This document shows positions 34,946 through 46,900 of a stretch of DNA of 64,000 nt, one piece after another (positions within the stretch are counted from its first letter, which is position 1; each line of letters opens with the position of its first letter). Below the pieces are notes generated by a model. It was not told the DNA's origin and ran no database searches. It saw nothing but the letters and a program-made list of their open reading frames with translations. Position numbers and translations under genes: made by a program. The DNA is taken from contig JAWPGT010000039.1 in NCBI GenBank assembly GCA_034638255.1, positions 124,001 to 188,000 on the forward strand, in the 5' to 3' direction. Source of the stretch: Coprinus comatus. Its lineage: Eukaryota > Basidiomycota > Agaricomycetes > Agaricales > Agaricaceae.

Positions 34946-34957
34946 GGTTATGGGCCC
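34946..34957 (+). promoter_or_regulatory. Copia C PBS matching initiator tRNA-Met anticodon arm
   Basis: GGTTATGGGCCC starts immediately after the LTR. Its complement GGGCCCATAACC is the anticodon stem-loop sequence of eukaryotic initiator tRNA-Met, so priming would use an internal (half-tRNA) site as in Drosophila copia and yeast Ty5. Twelve of twelve bases match the known animal initiator tRNA; the tRNA of this fungus is not in the window. Confidence 0.75.
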
Positions 34958-35229
34958 CGGTTAGCCTGTATGACTCATGACGCACACTTGATGAGTACTA
35001 CTCATTGTGCAGCACTGAGCTCGAGGGTGAAGCTGGATTCACCTGTGAGGGAAGTCCGAGTTCCGCTCACTCAAGACCATGATCCGCACAGTGTACTCTA
35101 TGCATACCCTTACCATACTCGGTTAGACAGGCAGCACATGACTCTGTAGAACATAGCGCATGTAGTGCTGCTTTAGTTCATAGATCTGACACATGTTTTG
35201 TTGTAGATCACTACCTACGAACATTACTC

Positions 35230-35280
35230 ATGGCTTCTTCATCAGGAAAATGGGAGACCACGAATTAGGATGATTCTATA
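35230..35280 (+). pseudogene. gag: Copia C gag, N-terminal fragment
   Basis: ATG at 35230 reads MASSSGKWETTN, TAG (35266-35268), DDSI, a start typical of copia Gag. At about 35280 the sequence leaves gag; it resumes near 41273 as PLIPILTGTANYQIWEAW. The intervening about 6 kb is the Plavaka/DUF6532 element. The 272 bp between the PBS and this ATG look like a 5' leader; no other gene seen there. Confidence 0.65.
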
Positions 35281-35591
35281 GCGAATCTTTGTATAATTTA
35301 GCAGAATTCTTGATAATTATGTATATTCTAAAACTTATGACTGAATTAGCATAATTTATATATTTATAAACTACTAGTTGGGGCCTCCAAGATAATTATG
35401 AGTGAAATTATACTAACTTTTGAGTGAACCTGGGTATAAGGTAGATATAACTTTGGGTTGTTTAGACTTAAGCATTCACTACGAAATATCACAAATATGC
35501 ATCATTCTTTCCAATTGAAATTATTCTAGACGTAAGAGAGATTTATGTAGTACTGTATTAGCAATATATGTTTACGATTTATCAGTTATAA

Positions 35592-37508
35592 CTAAGTGTC
35601 GTCTTCTTCTCCATCTTCCTCTCCATCATCTTCTACATCATCAATAATTTCCGAGAGCTCCTTTACCATTGAAGAAGAAGAAGTAACACTAGGAGGACTT
35701 GAAAGATATATGATGCGTATTAGATTAACACATTACTAACAGGTTCCTAAAGAAAGAAAAACATACCTGCATTTGAGATAGATCTGATGTAAAATCGTAT
35801 GCTGCCTTCGAGGGTTGGTTTCTCCGAGCCCTTTGAGATAATCAACATGTCCTTTGAATAAGTCCTCAACATGGTCAGCAACAAACTCGTTTATACGATG
35901 AACTCCAGAGGACCAGTCTTTGATTGATGCATGTACCTACAAAGTAGAATGAGTATTCTAGAATTCATCTTGCTTTTGAAAGAAAGACTTACTGCTGTTG
36001 CCATAAGCGCAACAAGTGCAACAGGCATTTCTGGCTCATTTGGAAAGTCTTTGTTGTTGGATTTGAATAGGTTGTGATAGCGATGGTTTGAACGCCGGGA
36101 GCCAGAAAAGAGAAAGGCCTTAAGGCCTGCGATAATACAATGGTTTTGATAAGGCTGCGACACCATGTATGTCCCTTTGATCTAGGAATGAGAATAAGCA
36201 GCAGATAGAGGACTTGGGAAGAAAAAAAAACATACTCCGCGTGGAAATATATATGAGTATTTCTTACCCAATAACTCGTCAACATATTTCTTACACTCTT
36301 CAGGTGTCTTGAATTGATCAAATCCATGATAGGTGCTAACAATATCTGCAACCATAGATTTGGCCTTGCCACGTCGTATAGCAACCCGATGATAAATCTA
36401 TCAATGTATTTTAAATCTTCAAAAATTAAATTAAATTAAAAGAAACTCACTAATCGAGCACAATGTTCAACTAAGGCCAAGTCTTCACTAAATTGCTCAG
36501 CAAGAGAGTTGAATCCTTCTTTCCTAGCTGTTGTGATCAATGTATTGCGGAGTGGTGTCTCAGTGGCATTATTAGCAAAAAATCCATCTATAATTGCCCG
36601 TTCCAGTGATATTTGAATGGCAACCTTGAGGACTCTTTGCAATGGGTGTGGTTGATCACTGAGCTTCATCACGCGTGTACCCACTGGCAGCTTGTATTTG
36701 TCTTCCAAGGTCTCATCACCTAAAGCTGGTTCCTAGACAAATTTTGGGAAAAAATAAAAATAAAAATAAAATAAGTACATACATGTGACTGAGGATGAGA
36801 GAGGTCTTCCGAAGCTTGGGTATTTGAGATAGAAGATGACCATTGAGGTTGCTAGAATAGTAAACAAACTCTTAGTTGGTATCATATATGAGACATAAAA
36901 GTAAATAAATGTACCTCTGCATCTTGTTGCTGAGTACGTTTTGAGATTTTCTTGGTCTTCACAGAGCTTTGTGTCATATGACCTTGAATTTGAACCATCT
37001 ATGCAATTAATAGTTAGATACGAAATCATAAAGTAAATGAAAACTTACCTCAGCTGCGAGTGCAGCACGAGCGCGTTTAGGGTCAAGTTCTAGCTCTCCT
37101 AAATCACTGCCATCATCGGAATCCAGATCTGTTCTTTGTTCTGAATGTTCATCAGAGCTTTCAGAACTAAGAGTATCTTCAGTAGTAGTACGTGTTGTCC
37201 TTGCTTTGACTGGTGACTTGCTACCCTCAGTTTCAGCTTCACTATCTTCAACAATTACGGGTGCAACCTTTCGTGCCTTTCCAGTATGGTCTAGCAGAAT
37301 AAGATTAAATTGGAAGAAAAACGAGAAATTTAAAAGTATACTTACTACTACTTGTTTGACGTACACGCTTTGTCTGAGCTTGAGTGTCATTCGAAACACT
37401 TGCTGCCCGTTTGCGTGAGGATTTCTTCTTTGCTTGTGAACGTGGGGGCTCTTCTTGAATAGGGCTTTCAGAGTGTCGTATACTACGTGTTGACTTCCTT
37501 TTAGCCAT
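35592..37508 (-). CDS. DUF6532-like protein, intact, divergent from Plavaka transposase
   Basis: Exon 1 (37346-37508) starts MAKRKSTRSIRHSESP and encodes a Lys/Arg/Ser-rich, likely nuclear N-terminus (KKKSSRKRAAS). Exon 2 (37049-37290) is acidic and ends LDPKRARAALAAE; further exons start at 36998 and follow with introns of about 50-60 nt. The conserved C-terminal half (LPVGTRVMKLSDQPHPLQRV, SLERAIIDGFFAN, YHGFDQFKTPEECKKYVDEL, YMVSQPYQNHCIIAGLKAFLF, MPVALVALMATAVHASIKDW, HVEDLFKGHVDYLKGL) looks like the basidiomycete DUF6532 domain. The protein ends in an acidic EEDGEEDDT tail, TAG at 35592. No function is known to me. Location and intactness suggest a helper of the transposase. Confidence 0.75.
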
Positions 37509-37789
37509 AGTAACAAGAGTAGAACGTCAAGTGTGAGGGGTGGTGAATAGCAATGAGAACGTTAAACCAAGGGGGATGAAGAATGAAGAATGTGAACACA
37601 CCTAGACTTTTATAATAGGGAACAATGAAATAAATGTGTCCGAACACGGAATACACAACAAAGATCATGATGGTCCGTGGCTGATGAATAATCACTTTGA
37701 CGATCTCTTTGTTAGTCATATCACCATATTGAGTGTCTTTCACTCACCTCAAACGATCTACTAGTTCCCCCTCTAAAGATCAAACCAAA
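37509..37789. promoter_or_regulatory. Shared divergent promoter region
   Basis: 281 bp separate the two start codons, so both genes of the Plavaka element are probably driven from here. It is AT-rich and contains CTTTTATAATAGGG near 37610, a TATA-like site for the minus-strand gene. No operator motif is certain. Confidence 0.5.
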
Positions 37790-40700
37790 ATGCCACCTTG
37801 CCCATTCTGTCATGTTATTGTTGCACGACGTGGCCTAAAAAGTCATCTTCGAGCCAAAAGTAATTGGCAGTGTAATGAATGGCAGAGATTACACCAACAG
37901 GCGGATCCTGAGAATGAAATCATAGTCAATAACAAGGGTGATTTTTTCGGTGAATACAACGAGGATGATTTCGAACAGGAAGTTATAGGTGGTGATGGTA
38001 ACAAGGAAGATATGGGTAGTGGGATACTCAACAAGAATGAAGATATGGATAGAAGTTTGGATGAGGATACGGAGTTTGAAGAAAATATGGATAGAAGTTT
38101 GGATGAAGATACTGATTACGAAATGGATGAAGATACACTTGAGCCACTGCGTACCTGTGATAATGATATACTAAACAATAATGAACCATCAGCCCACAAC
38201 ATTGAAGATGATGAAATGAACGGTATACCTACCATTCCTAATCTTCTTAATCCATCCTCCTCCACTATCCTTCCCCAACCACATGTTGTTGAAGTTTTTC
38301 CATCACATAGACCCAATACTGCACATTGTGAAAACAAGCTATCATCAGAAGCAAGTTATCAAGAGAGTACAGCATCGGAAAAGAATATTTACGCCCCTTT
38401 TGTATCCAAAGTTGATTGGGAAATTGCGCATTGGGCAAAACTCCGAGGTCCTGGTTCAACTGCGTTTACAGACCTGATGAAGATTGAAAATGTAAGAAAT
38501 ATATTAATAGAATGAAGCAAAAAAAACTTACAAACTATCATAGGTTGCCACAAAACTAGGATTATCATACAAAAATACTCAACAAATGAACGAAATCATT
38601 GATAAACTTCCTAATAGCCGTCCCCGCTTTACCAAACGCAATGTTGTTATCAACTCGGAGGTGTGCGATGTATACTTCCGTGATGTGGTTGAGTGTATTC
38701 GGGCTCTTGTAAGTGATTCTCGGCTCAGCCCTTATATGAAATTCTTGCCAGAAAAACACTATGTTGACGAAAAACGTGATGAGCGCATATACCATGATAT
38801 GTATACAGGAAAGTGGTGGTGGGCTACACAGGTATAGTCATTGAATATAATCTAGTAATGCATTTTGAAGTTAACAATTATTAGAAACAATTAAACAAAG
38901 ACTCACCAGGAGGATCTATCATCCCACTCATTATATCTACCGACAAGACACAGTTAACACTATTCCGAAATAAGTCAGCATATCCTGTATATATGACTAT
39001 TGGCAACATACCAAAAGAAATCCGCCGCAAGCCCTCTTCGAGAGCATATATTCTCCTTGGATATTTGCCTACAACACGTCTAGAGGGAGTTACTAATAAA
39101 AGTTCACGCCGAAGGATGTTAGGAAACTTATATCATTCATGCATGAATGAGATTCTATCACCTTTGGTAGAATTGGGAGCTACCGGAATTACGTTGGCAA
39201 CTGCAGATGGTACATGTCGAAAAATGCATCCAATCTTGGCAGCCTTTGTAGGGGATTACCCAGAGCAAGTCTTGACCACCTGTATTTATACAGGTGATTG
39301 TCCAACATGCCCGAAGCCAGAATTTGATGAAGAAGGCAGTGAAGAGAATGATAATGGTAGTGGTAGCAGTGATACCAGGTCGTTCAACAAACTGCACGAC
39401 TTGGATCACGTGCTTGATATTCTAGACTCATATGATGCCAACCCTGCCGGTTTTCTCAAGCAATGCAGAGAAGCTCGCATCAAGCCTGTTCTCCATCCCT
39501 TTTGGCGGAATCTCCCATATGTTAATATTTATCAATCCATTACCCCCGATATTCTACACCAACTTTATCAAGGCCTTGTGAAACATCTATTGGCATGGCT
39601 TATCAAAGCATTTGGTCCATTAGAGATTGATGCTCGATGCCGTCGACTTCCACTTAATCACAATATCCGACGTTTTTCTAAAGGCATTACATCTCTATCA
39701 CACATCTCTGGTAAAGAACATGATCAGATAGCCAAGATCTTACTAGGTCTGATTGTAGATCTTGGCTTACCAGGACAGTCGCCTCGAACTTCCTCTTCGC
39801 AAGCAAAGTTACTTGTAACCTGTTTGCGTGCTCTCCTGGACTTTCTCTTTCTTGCTCAATACCCATCCCATACCACCTCTACCCTTCACCAACTCAATCT
39901 TGCACTTGCCACTTTTCACAGCAATAAACACATTTTCGTAGATTTGGGGATACGAAAAGGCTTCAAACGGCTACCGAAACTACACTTTGCACAACACTAC
40001 GTCGAAAAAATCACACTTTTTGGAACCACAGATAATTTTAACACCGAGTACACTGAACGCCTACATATTGATTTCACAAAAGATGCGTACCGAGCTACAA
40101 ACCGTAAAGATGATGAATTTATGCAAATGACACTATGGATCGAACGTAAAGAGAAGATTCTTCGTCACAAACAATACATTGAATGGCGCCAATCACCCCC
40201 CTCACAACCTTCCTACAACCCTCAATCCCCCTTATCTCTTTATCCACACAAGCATAGATTGCATCTTGCTCAACGGCCAAGTGCTCGAAAAGTCACGATC
40301 AGTGACTTTGTTACGAAATATCATGCTGTTTTCTTCCAGGCAGCACTGGCACGGTTCATTATTCTTGCCCATCATCCAACGTACTCTGCAGCTGAAGTTG
40401 AAAAGGCGATTTGGGGTGTCTATATGCCCCAAAAAGATTACTGGACCTGGGATCGGATCAAATTTATTTCAACAGATGCCTTTTCTCAAGTTGAATCTAC
40501 AAGCGATTCCATCCATGCCAACCCCAAGACTGGTCACTTTGATACCGTGTTAGTAAAGGTACAGGATGGTGTGAGTAGTGGTAACAAGATCCATGGTACG
40601 TGAGCAATGAGCATTGTACTTTGATATATTCAATAACTACATATGCAGGGTATCAAGCTGCTCGTGTTCGCGCTATTTTTGCAATGCCACCTTCAATACG

Positions 40701-41013
40701 GTCTATGACTTTTTCATGTGAAGGTGACGTTCCTGTGCACCTCGCATATGTAGAATGGTACACAGCATTTCCACGACAACGCGAATCACACCATTCTATG
40801 TACAAAATATCTCTACAACGTGACAGAGGTAGTACATCACCAGTAAGCAGTATCATTCCTATAACTTCTATAGCATGTAGCGTACATTTGTTTCCATGCT
40901 TTGGTCCACGTGTACAGAGCAACTGGTCAAGTAGGGATGTTTTGGATCAGGCATCCTCTTTCTATGTAAACCCGTTCAGCAATAGGCATATGTATCATTT
41001 GAACACAGAATAA
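37790..41013 (+). CDS. Plavaka-type transposase, intact 1021 aa
   Basis: Exons 37790-38491, 38544-38831, 38885-40595 and 40649-41013 sum to 3066 nt in one frame with GT-AG introns of 52-53 nt. The N-terminus has a zinc-finger-like CPFCHVIVARRGLKSHLRAKS; an acidic region with the repeat MDRSLDEDTEFE/MDRSLDEDTDYE follows. The catalytic part shows VYFRDVVECIRALVSD, YHDMYTGKWWWATQ, IIPLIISTDKTQLTLFRNKS, YPVYMTIGNIPKEIRRKPSS, HPILAAFVGDYPEQ, TGDCPTCPKP and DILHQLYQGLVKHLLAWLI, as in the basidiomycete Plavaka family, a relative of CACTA/EnSpm transposases. The start is chosen because the zinc-finger motif begins at MPPCPFC. No stops or frameshifts. It could still be functional. Confidence 0.88.
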
Positions 41014-41272
41014 ATAGTTTTTTTATATATCTAATATTCTAATAAACACCCTCGAAGCACCCTAGGTCCTTATGTACATTCATTCTAATGTGAAAGTATC
41101 TTAGGGCTAGATAGAAAATAGTCTATGTATAATTTACACAATGAGTTCAGGTACAGATCTACGTTTATGTCAGATGGTCTGAAATACACCAAATTGTAAT
41201 GTTTTATGACAATTTACTCAAATTATCCTACAATTATGTATAATTCTCAATCTCCCGTTTTCCTGATGTTTG

Positions 41273-43593
41273 ATCCCTTTGATCCCAATTCTCACTGGCA
41301 CTGCGAATTACCAAATTTGGGAAGCGTGGATAATGTCAATTGCTAATATGATCCACATGGATGGATGGTGTGTGGCACACATGATCGATGGCAGTGCCAC
41401 AAGGCCTGCAGCTGTTGGTGGTTCACCTGCTACTGGCACCACTACTATGGTACCCCCCACAAATGTCAATGAAATTCATAAGTTCGACAATTGCGAGTCT
41501 TTCACTCTTGGGATGTTAAATTCCCAATTGAGTGATGAGATGCTTCGGCATGGACAGACAACCTCTGATGGTCTGTGGACCCACCTGAGACAAATGTATG
41601 GCACATTCTTGGCAGGCGCAGCTTACGAGCTGTATGCTTCTGCAGATTCGTTCTGACTATCTGGTGTGAATGATCCCTCTAAGGAGATCTCTGCCTTTAG
41701 GAAGCCTCGCCCCCCATCAATGTTCCTGAGATCCTTTGGGCTCTCATGTTGATGACTTGTATTCCTCCTCAATGGAGTGCGACACGTGCTGCCCTCCTCG
41801 TCCAATATGGTAAACCTTAATGGTCCAGATCGTCTCTGATACAATAATGGGTGCTTGGCGGGATTCCCGTGGAGCTGCTTCTGCTTCTCGTGCCGCTTCT
41901 ACTGGCATTAAAAACTACAAGGGTGCAAAGCCCTATTCTAAACCTTCTGGTGGCACTCCACAGCAGCCCCAACAACAACAACAGAAGGCATCCGGTTCTA
42001 ATCAGAACCAAAACCAGAACTCTGGTTCCAGTGGTGATGCTTCTGGGGGGGATAAGGATAAAAAGAAGAAGCATCGACACAGAAAACGTGGAGGCAATAA
42101 GACAAACAAGGCTGAAGGAGAAGATGGTAATGTTGACATGATCCTGTCCCCTGCTGTTCTGGAGTCTTTTACAACTCCCACTAACACTTCCCCTTCCACT
42201 CATTCTCTCGTTGAGAGAATGAAGACTACTGATCCCTGCCTCAGGGCAGTGGCCTTGAAAAAGGCTGCAGATGAAGTCGTTGTGCACGGTGTCGAGCCTC
42301 TTGCTCCTCGTGCTACTCTTCTTCCCCCTGTTGGACACCTGGTTGGTCGTACCTGGTATCAGAAAAAGAAGACAGAGGTCTTCGAAAGGATGGGTGCTCA
42401 CCTTGGCTTTGGCTTGGTTGAACCCTCTCCCCCGTCACCTCCACTATTGCTTGATGCGATGGTGTCACCTATCCTTCCTGAAGAGGAAGTTGATTCGTCT
42501 TTGGTTTCTACACCTGGGTCCCCCAAGTGCAGATCGGTGTCTCCTTCATATATCCCACCTTCTGATGTCCCCGAAGCGATATCCGAGGCTGATGCCTACA
42601 TGAATGATCCGGACTACGAAGCTGATGGTGATTACGAGGTCGATGATGGTTGGTACAATGAGTATGTTCCTTTCTTCTCTCAAGAATTCTTCATTACTAA
42701 ATGGAACTTACAGAGATGCCCCCAAAACTTCTTGGGGGGATGAACCAATTGCTCCATCAGACCCCATGTTCTAGAGCGCCATATCGGACTGCCGGACATT
42801 AGTTGGACTATTACAAGTTCTCTTATCACATCTACTACTGTTTGTACTCCCGTTTTGAATATGACTCCTTCTCCTGTTTCTACTTGTGATCGTTTTGTCT
42901 TACTGACAAAATATTTAAAAGATCCTAAGAATAGTGACGAATCGTCAAAACATCTTGATGACTGCTTATGCAACTTCTGCAAAGATAAAAGTAAACCTAA
43001 TTATGCTAGAGAGTCTGCTATTTGGCTCCTCAATTCAGGCGCTAGCTTTAATTGCACACTGCATATAGCTGACTTTATCAAGTTAGAGGATGGAGAATTT
43101 GGTGGTGTCAGAGATGCTAGCAATAAACTCATAACCATAAAAGGTCGTGGGAAAATTCTCTTTCAACACGAAGTAGATGGAGTCACTAGAACAACTCCAC
43201 TGTTCCCGGTTTATTATCTAGAGTCTCTCTCCACTAGAACCATTTCACCTGGCGCCTTATGGCTGCAAGGAATGAGGAGTGAGTCTAATTTAAAGCAAAC
43301 CAACATATTTCATTCAAACGGAAAGTTGTTCATGCATGCATCATGCATCACAACATTTAAAGTTATGGAAGATGCCCTCCATCATGTTCACACTAGGATG
43401 GTGCGTCACTATACTGCAAACCAGGTGCTATCTTATTGCGCATCAAAACTTTCTGTTTATGATCTTTGGCACTGTCGATTGGCGCATCCTGGAAAGGAAG
43501 TATTGCAACAACTCCCAAAACACTCAGAAAAAGTACCTGAGTTTGATATTCCTATCTCCGGTCAAGTATGTGATGGTTGTGCTGGAGGCAAAA
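41273..43593 (+). pseudogene. gag-pol: Copia C Gag, protease and start of integrase (defective)
   Basis: From 41273 the Gag reads PLIPILTGTANYQIWEAW, then HKFDNCESFTLGMLNSQL and DGLWTHLRQMYGTF, stops (TGA near 41656, two more near 41745), frameshifts, and a Gln/Lys-rich basic region (QQPQQQQQKASGSNQ, KKKKHRHRKRGG). No zinc knuckle seen. The protease reads WLLNSGASFNCT, with Asn in place of the catalytic Asp. GAG-pre-integrase motifs follow: YDLWHCRLAHPGKEVLQQL and CDGCAGGKM, after which gypsy 2 begins at 43594. The remainder of C is not found beyond gypsy 2. Confidence 0.82.
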
Positions 43594-43966
43594 TGTAAGG
43601 GCGACTCACGTTGGCAACAAGCGGCCCGACAACTAGCGAGGAATCCAAAGTTATATTCAATCGGAAACATATTACAGAACAGATACAACATACCTAGCAA
43701 GGAATCCAAAGAGAAAGAGTTGGGGATTCACTTGCACAGGCTACACACAATATATACTACTATACAAACAGAGACGCCAGCTATTGTCCAGAGGGATGTT
43801 GTAACATGGACAATGGGAACAATGGGGGACGGGTCACGTGAGGGGGCAAGTCATGAAAGCATGAAGTCAGGAGGTGTTCCGATGGAAGTTGGAACATTGG
43901 AGGATCGGTCGGTAGTCGGTGTGTCGGTGTGTCAGTGTAAGGGTCAGTGACGAAGGTCCCCTTACA
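43594..43966 (-). repeat. Gypsy 2 3' LTR, long variant
   Basis: 373 bp. On the minus strand it equals the gypsy 1 3' LTR through GGATTCCT, then has an added unit with GTATGTTGTATCTGTTCTG and GATTGAATATAACTTT before a second GGATTCCT, as in the solo LTRs at 56995 and 62049. It ends GAGTCGCCCTTACA. Confidence 0.9.
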
Positions 43967-46900
43967 GTGTGGACGTCAGCTGCAAGTTCCCAAGAGTTCT
44001 CTTCCATGCTGAAGTCTTGCCACTTGATCAGAAATCTGAGTTTACCTCATTGCACTTTACTGTCCAATATTTCTTCTACTTCCCATTCCTCTTCGTTGTC
44101 CACCAGTATTGGCATCGGTATTTTTGTCGGCTTCCAACCAGGGATTGGGTCTTCAGGAGCTGGGGTGAGTTTAACCACATTGAACACCAGGTGCAGGCGA
44201 GACAACCTTCGGGGAAGCTTGAGCCAATATGCCCCAGGCCCAACCTTGTGGTCGACGGCGAAAGGACCTAACCATGTGTGCTCAAACTTCTTTGAGGGCC
44301 GACTCGTTGTGATGTCCGATGCGTCAAGGTAAACCATGTCACCCGTCTTGAGCTCGGGGGCAGGGGTCTGACATCGATTGTAGTACTTTGCCATATCGTC
44401 CTTTGCCTTCACCAGTGCCGATTTTGCTTCTTCTAGTGCCAACTCCATCCGGGTTTTGAACTCATTGACTGTTTTGAGTTGGGAGGGGTGTTGTCGGGGT
44501 TCGAAGCCCATGTGAGGGTCGCGGCCGGTGTCTAACACAAAGGGCAATTGGTGGGTCGCAGCATGAACGTGATTGTTGTGTTGGAACTCGGCGAGTGGGA
44601 GAAGGTCATACCAATCATTCTGTTGCTGGTTAACAAAGACTCGGATGTACTGGTCGAGTTCTTGGTTAACTCATTTGGTTTGACTGTTGGCTTGTGGGTG
44701 CCAAGCCGTAGTCGCAGCAACCTTGATGCCTAAGAGTTGGTACAACTCGTGGGTAAATTCCGACACAAACTGCGGGCCTCAGTCGGAGACAACATGTTGA
44801 GGTAGGCCATGGAGCTTCCAGATGTTGTGGAGGAAGAGTCGGGCGACACCTTCGGCAGTGCAAGTCGTGTGGGTCGGCAGGAAATGAACTTGTTTCGATA
44901 CTGAATCGACAACTGTGAACACCGCGTCATAACCGTTGGACTCTGGGAGTTCGACAACAAAGTCAATGCTGATAGTGTCCCAGCGGGCATCGGGGATGGG
45001 AAGTGGGTGAAGTTCACCGACTGGTCGGTGTCGGTGGGGCTTTGTCCGTAAGCACAAGTCACAAGTAGAGGCATACTGACCGATGTAACAAGACATAGAA
45101 GGCCACCAGTAGTTCCGACCCACGAGTTCAAGGGTCTTCCAGCGTCCTGCATGTCCGCCGACTTTGGAATCATGGTGTTGGGCCACAATGTGACGTCTAA
45201 GGTCGGGGATGTTAGGGACGTAGATTTTACCTCAATGAAGTAGCAACCCATTATCCTCCGACCATTTGGAACTCTTAACTGATTTTGACTTTGACAACTT
45301 CAACTCCCATGCTGCCTTCGCCACTGCCTCCTCTTGTTCACCATCCTGATTACCACGTCTGATCTCTTGCAACACATCCTGCTCTTCTCCGACCAAAACA
45401 ACACCTTCAAGGGCTCGAACAGCGAATAGGGATGGAGGGAGGAGAGTGAGGTTGTCATTATCGTCCTTGCCAGTTCTGTGGTCGGCCCGTTGGGAGAGTG
45501 CATCAGGTTTGCCCATGGATCGGCCTGGTCGGTGATGAAGTGAGAAGTTGAACCGGGAGAGGTAGAGGGACCAGCGGGCTTGTCGGCAGTTGAGTTTCTT
45601 CGCAGTCATGAAGTACTTGAGGTTCTTGTGGTCAGTCCAGATTTCTACCTTGTGTTCACTGCCCTCCAGGAAGTGCCTCCACTCTTCGAGTGATCGGATG
45701 ATAGCCAACATCTCTTTGTCATGGATCTCATAATTGTGTTTGACTGGCGACAGTGATTTTGAGTAGAATGCGATGGGGTGCCACTTGTTGTCTTTCGATG
45801 CAAGCTGCGACAAGACAGCTCCAGTTGCAAAGTTGGAGCTGTCGGCCTCTACTCGGTAAGGTGCGGTGTCGTCGGGAGAAGACAAGATTGGTGCTGATGT
45901 AATGGCTGTCTTCAGAGCATCGAAGGCTTCCTGCTGTTCAGTACCCCAGTTCCAAGGTGTACTGGACTTGGTCAAATCAAAGAGCGGCCGACCGATGTGT
46001 GAAAAATCCCGAATAAAACATTGGTAGAAATTGGCAAACCCAAGGAAAGACTGAACTTCCGTCTTGTTTTTCGGAATCGGCCAGTCACGAACTCCTGCAA
46101 CCTTCACTGGATCCATCTCTACACAGTTCTCCGAAATGATCAACCCCAAGTATTTTATCTTCTGCTTCTCAAACTCGCATTTTTCGGGTCGGAGGTACAG
46201 CTTGTGTTCCTTGAGTACCTCCATCACACGTCAGATCGCCTTCCGATGTTCCTCCAGGGTTTTCAAAAAGATCAGGATATTGTCGAGGTAGACAATGACA
46301 ATTCCTTCCATGATAAGGTCATGGAAGATGTCGTTCATCACTGTCTGGAAGGTCGCTGGGCTGTTAGTCATGCCGAAAAACATCACTAGAGGTTCGAAGA
46401 ACCCCCAATTCGTTCAGAAAGCGGCCTTCCACTCATTGCCAGGTTTGATACGGATGTTGTTGAAGCCCCATCGGATGTCAAGTTTGGTGAAGTATTTTGC
46501 ACCCCGCAGTTTCGAAACAATTTCGGAGATGAGTGGGATGGGGTACTTGTTCTTCACTGTGATGGCGTTGAGGTTCCAATAGTCTTGTACCAACCAAAGC
46601 GAACTGTCCTTCTTTTTAATGAAAAAAATGGGGGCTGCCATTGGCGACTTTGAGGGGCAAATCCTTCCCGAAGCAAGGTTCTCTTGGAGGAACTCGTCAA
46701 GTGCAGCTTGTTCTTTTGGCGAAATCGGGTAGACCTTGGTGGTTTTGGCAGTTTCACCTGGGACGAGTTCAACAGTGTGATCCCAAGGCCGATTTTCGGG
46801 GAGCTCTTGGAAGGCAGCCTCAGAGAAAACAGTTTCGAAGTCGTATAGGTAGTCGGGGAATATGAGCCTTGAAACCGAGGTTGGCAGTTGTGGTATTCTT

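Larger units (their letters stand above)
35281..41272. mobile_element. Plavaka-type DNA transposon with two divergent genes
   Basis: Both limits are inferred from the break in the copia C gag frame (DDSI ... PLIPILTG), giving about 6.0 kb. It carries an intact transposase (+) and an intact DUF6532-like gene (-), head to head. I could not recognise clear terminal inverted repeats or a perfect TSD at these limits, so the ends may be off by some bases. Its freedom from the stop codons seen in surrounding elements suggests a later arrival. Confidence 0.65.

Noticed and set aside
43336..43950. A plus-strand fusion of copia C integrase with the gypsy LTR
   Set aside because: It is an insertion border read through in another frame; no evidence that it is expressed.
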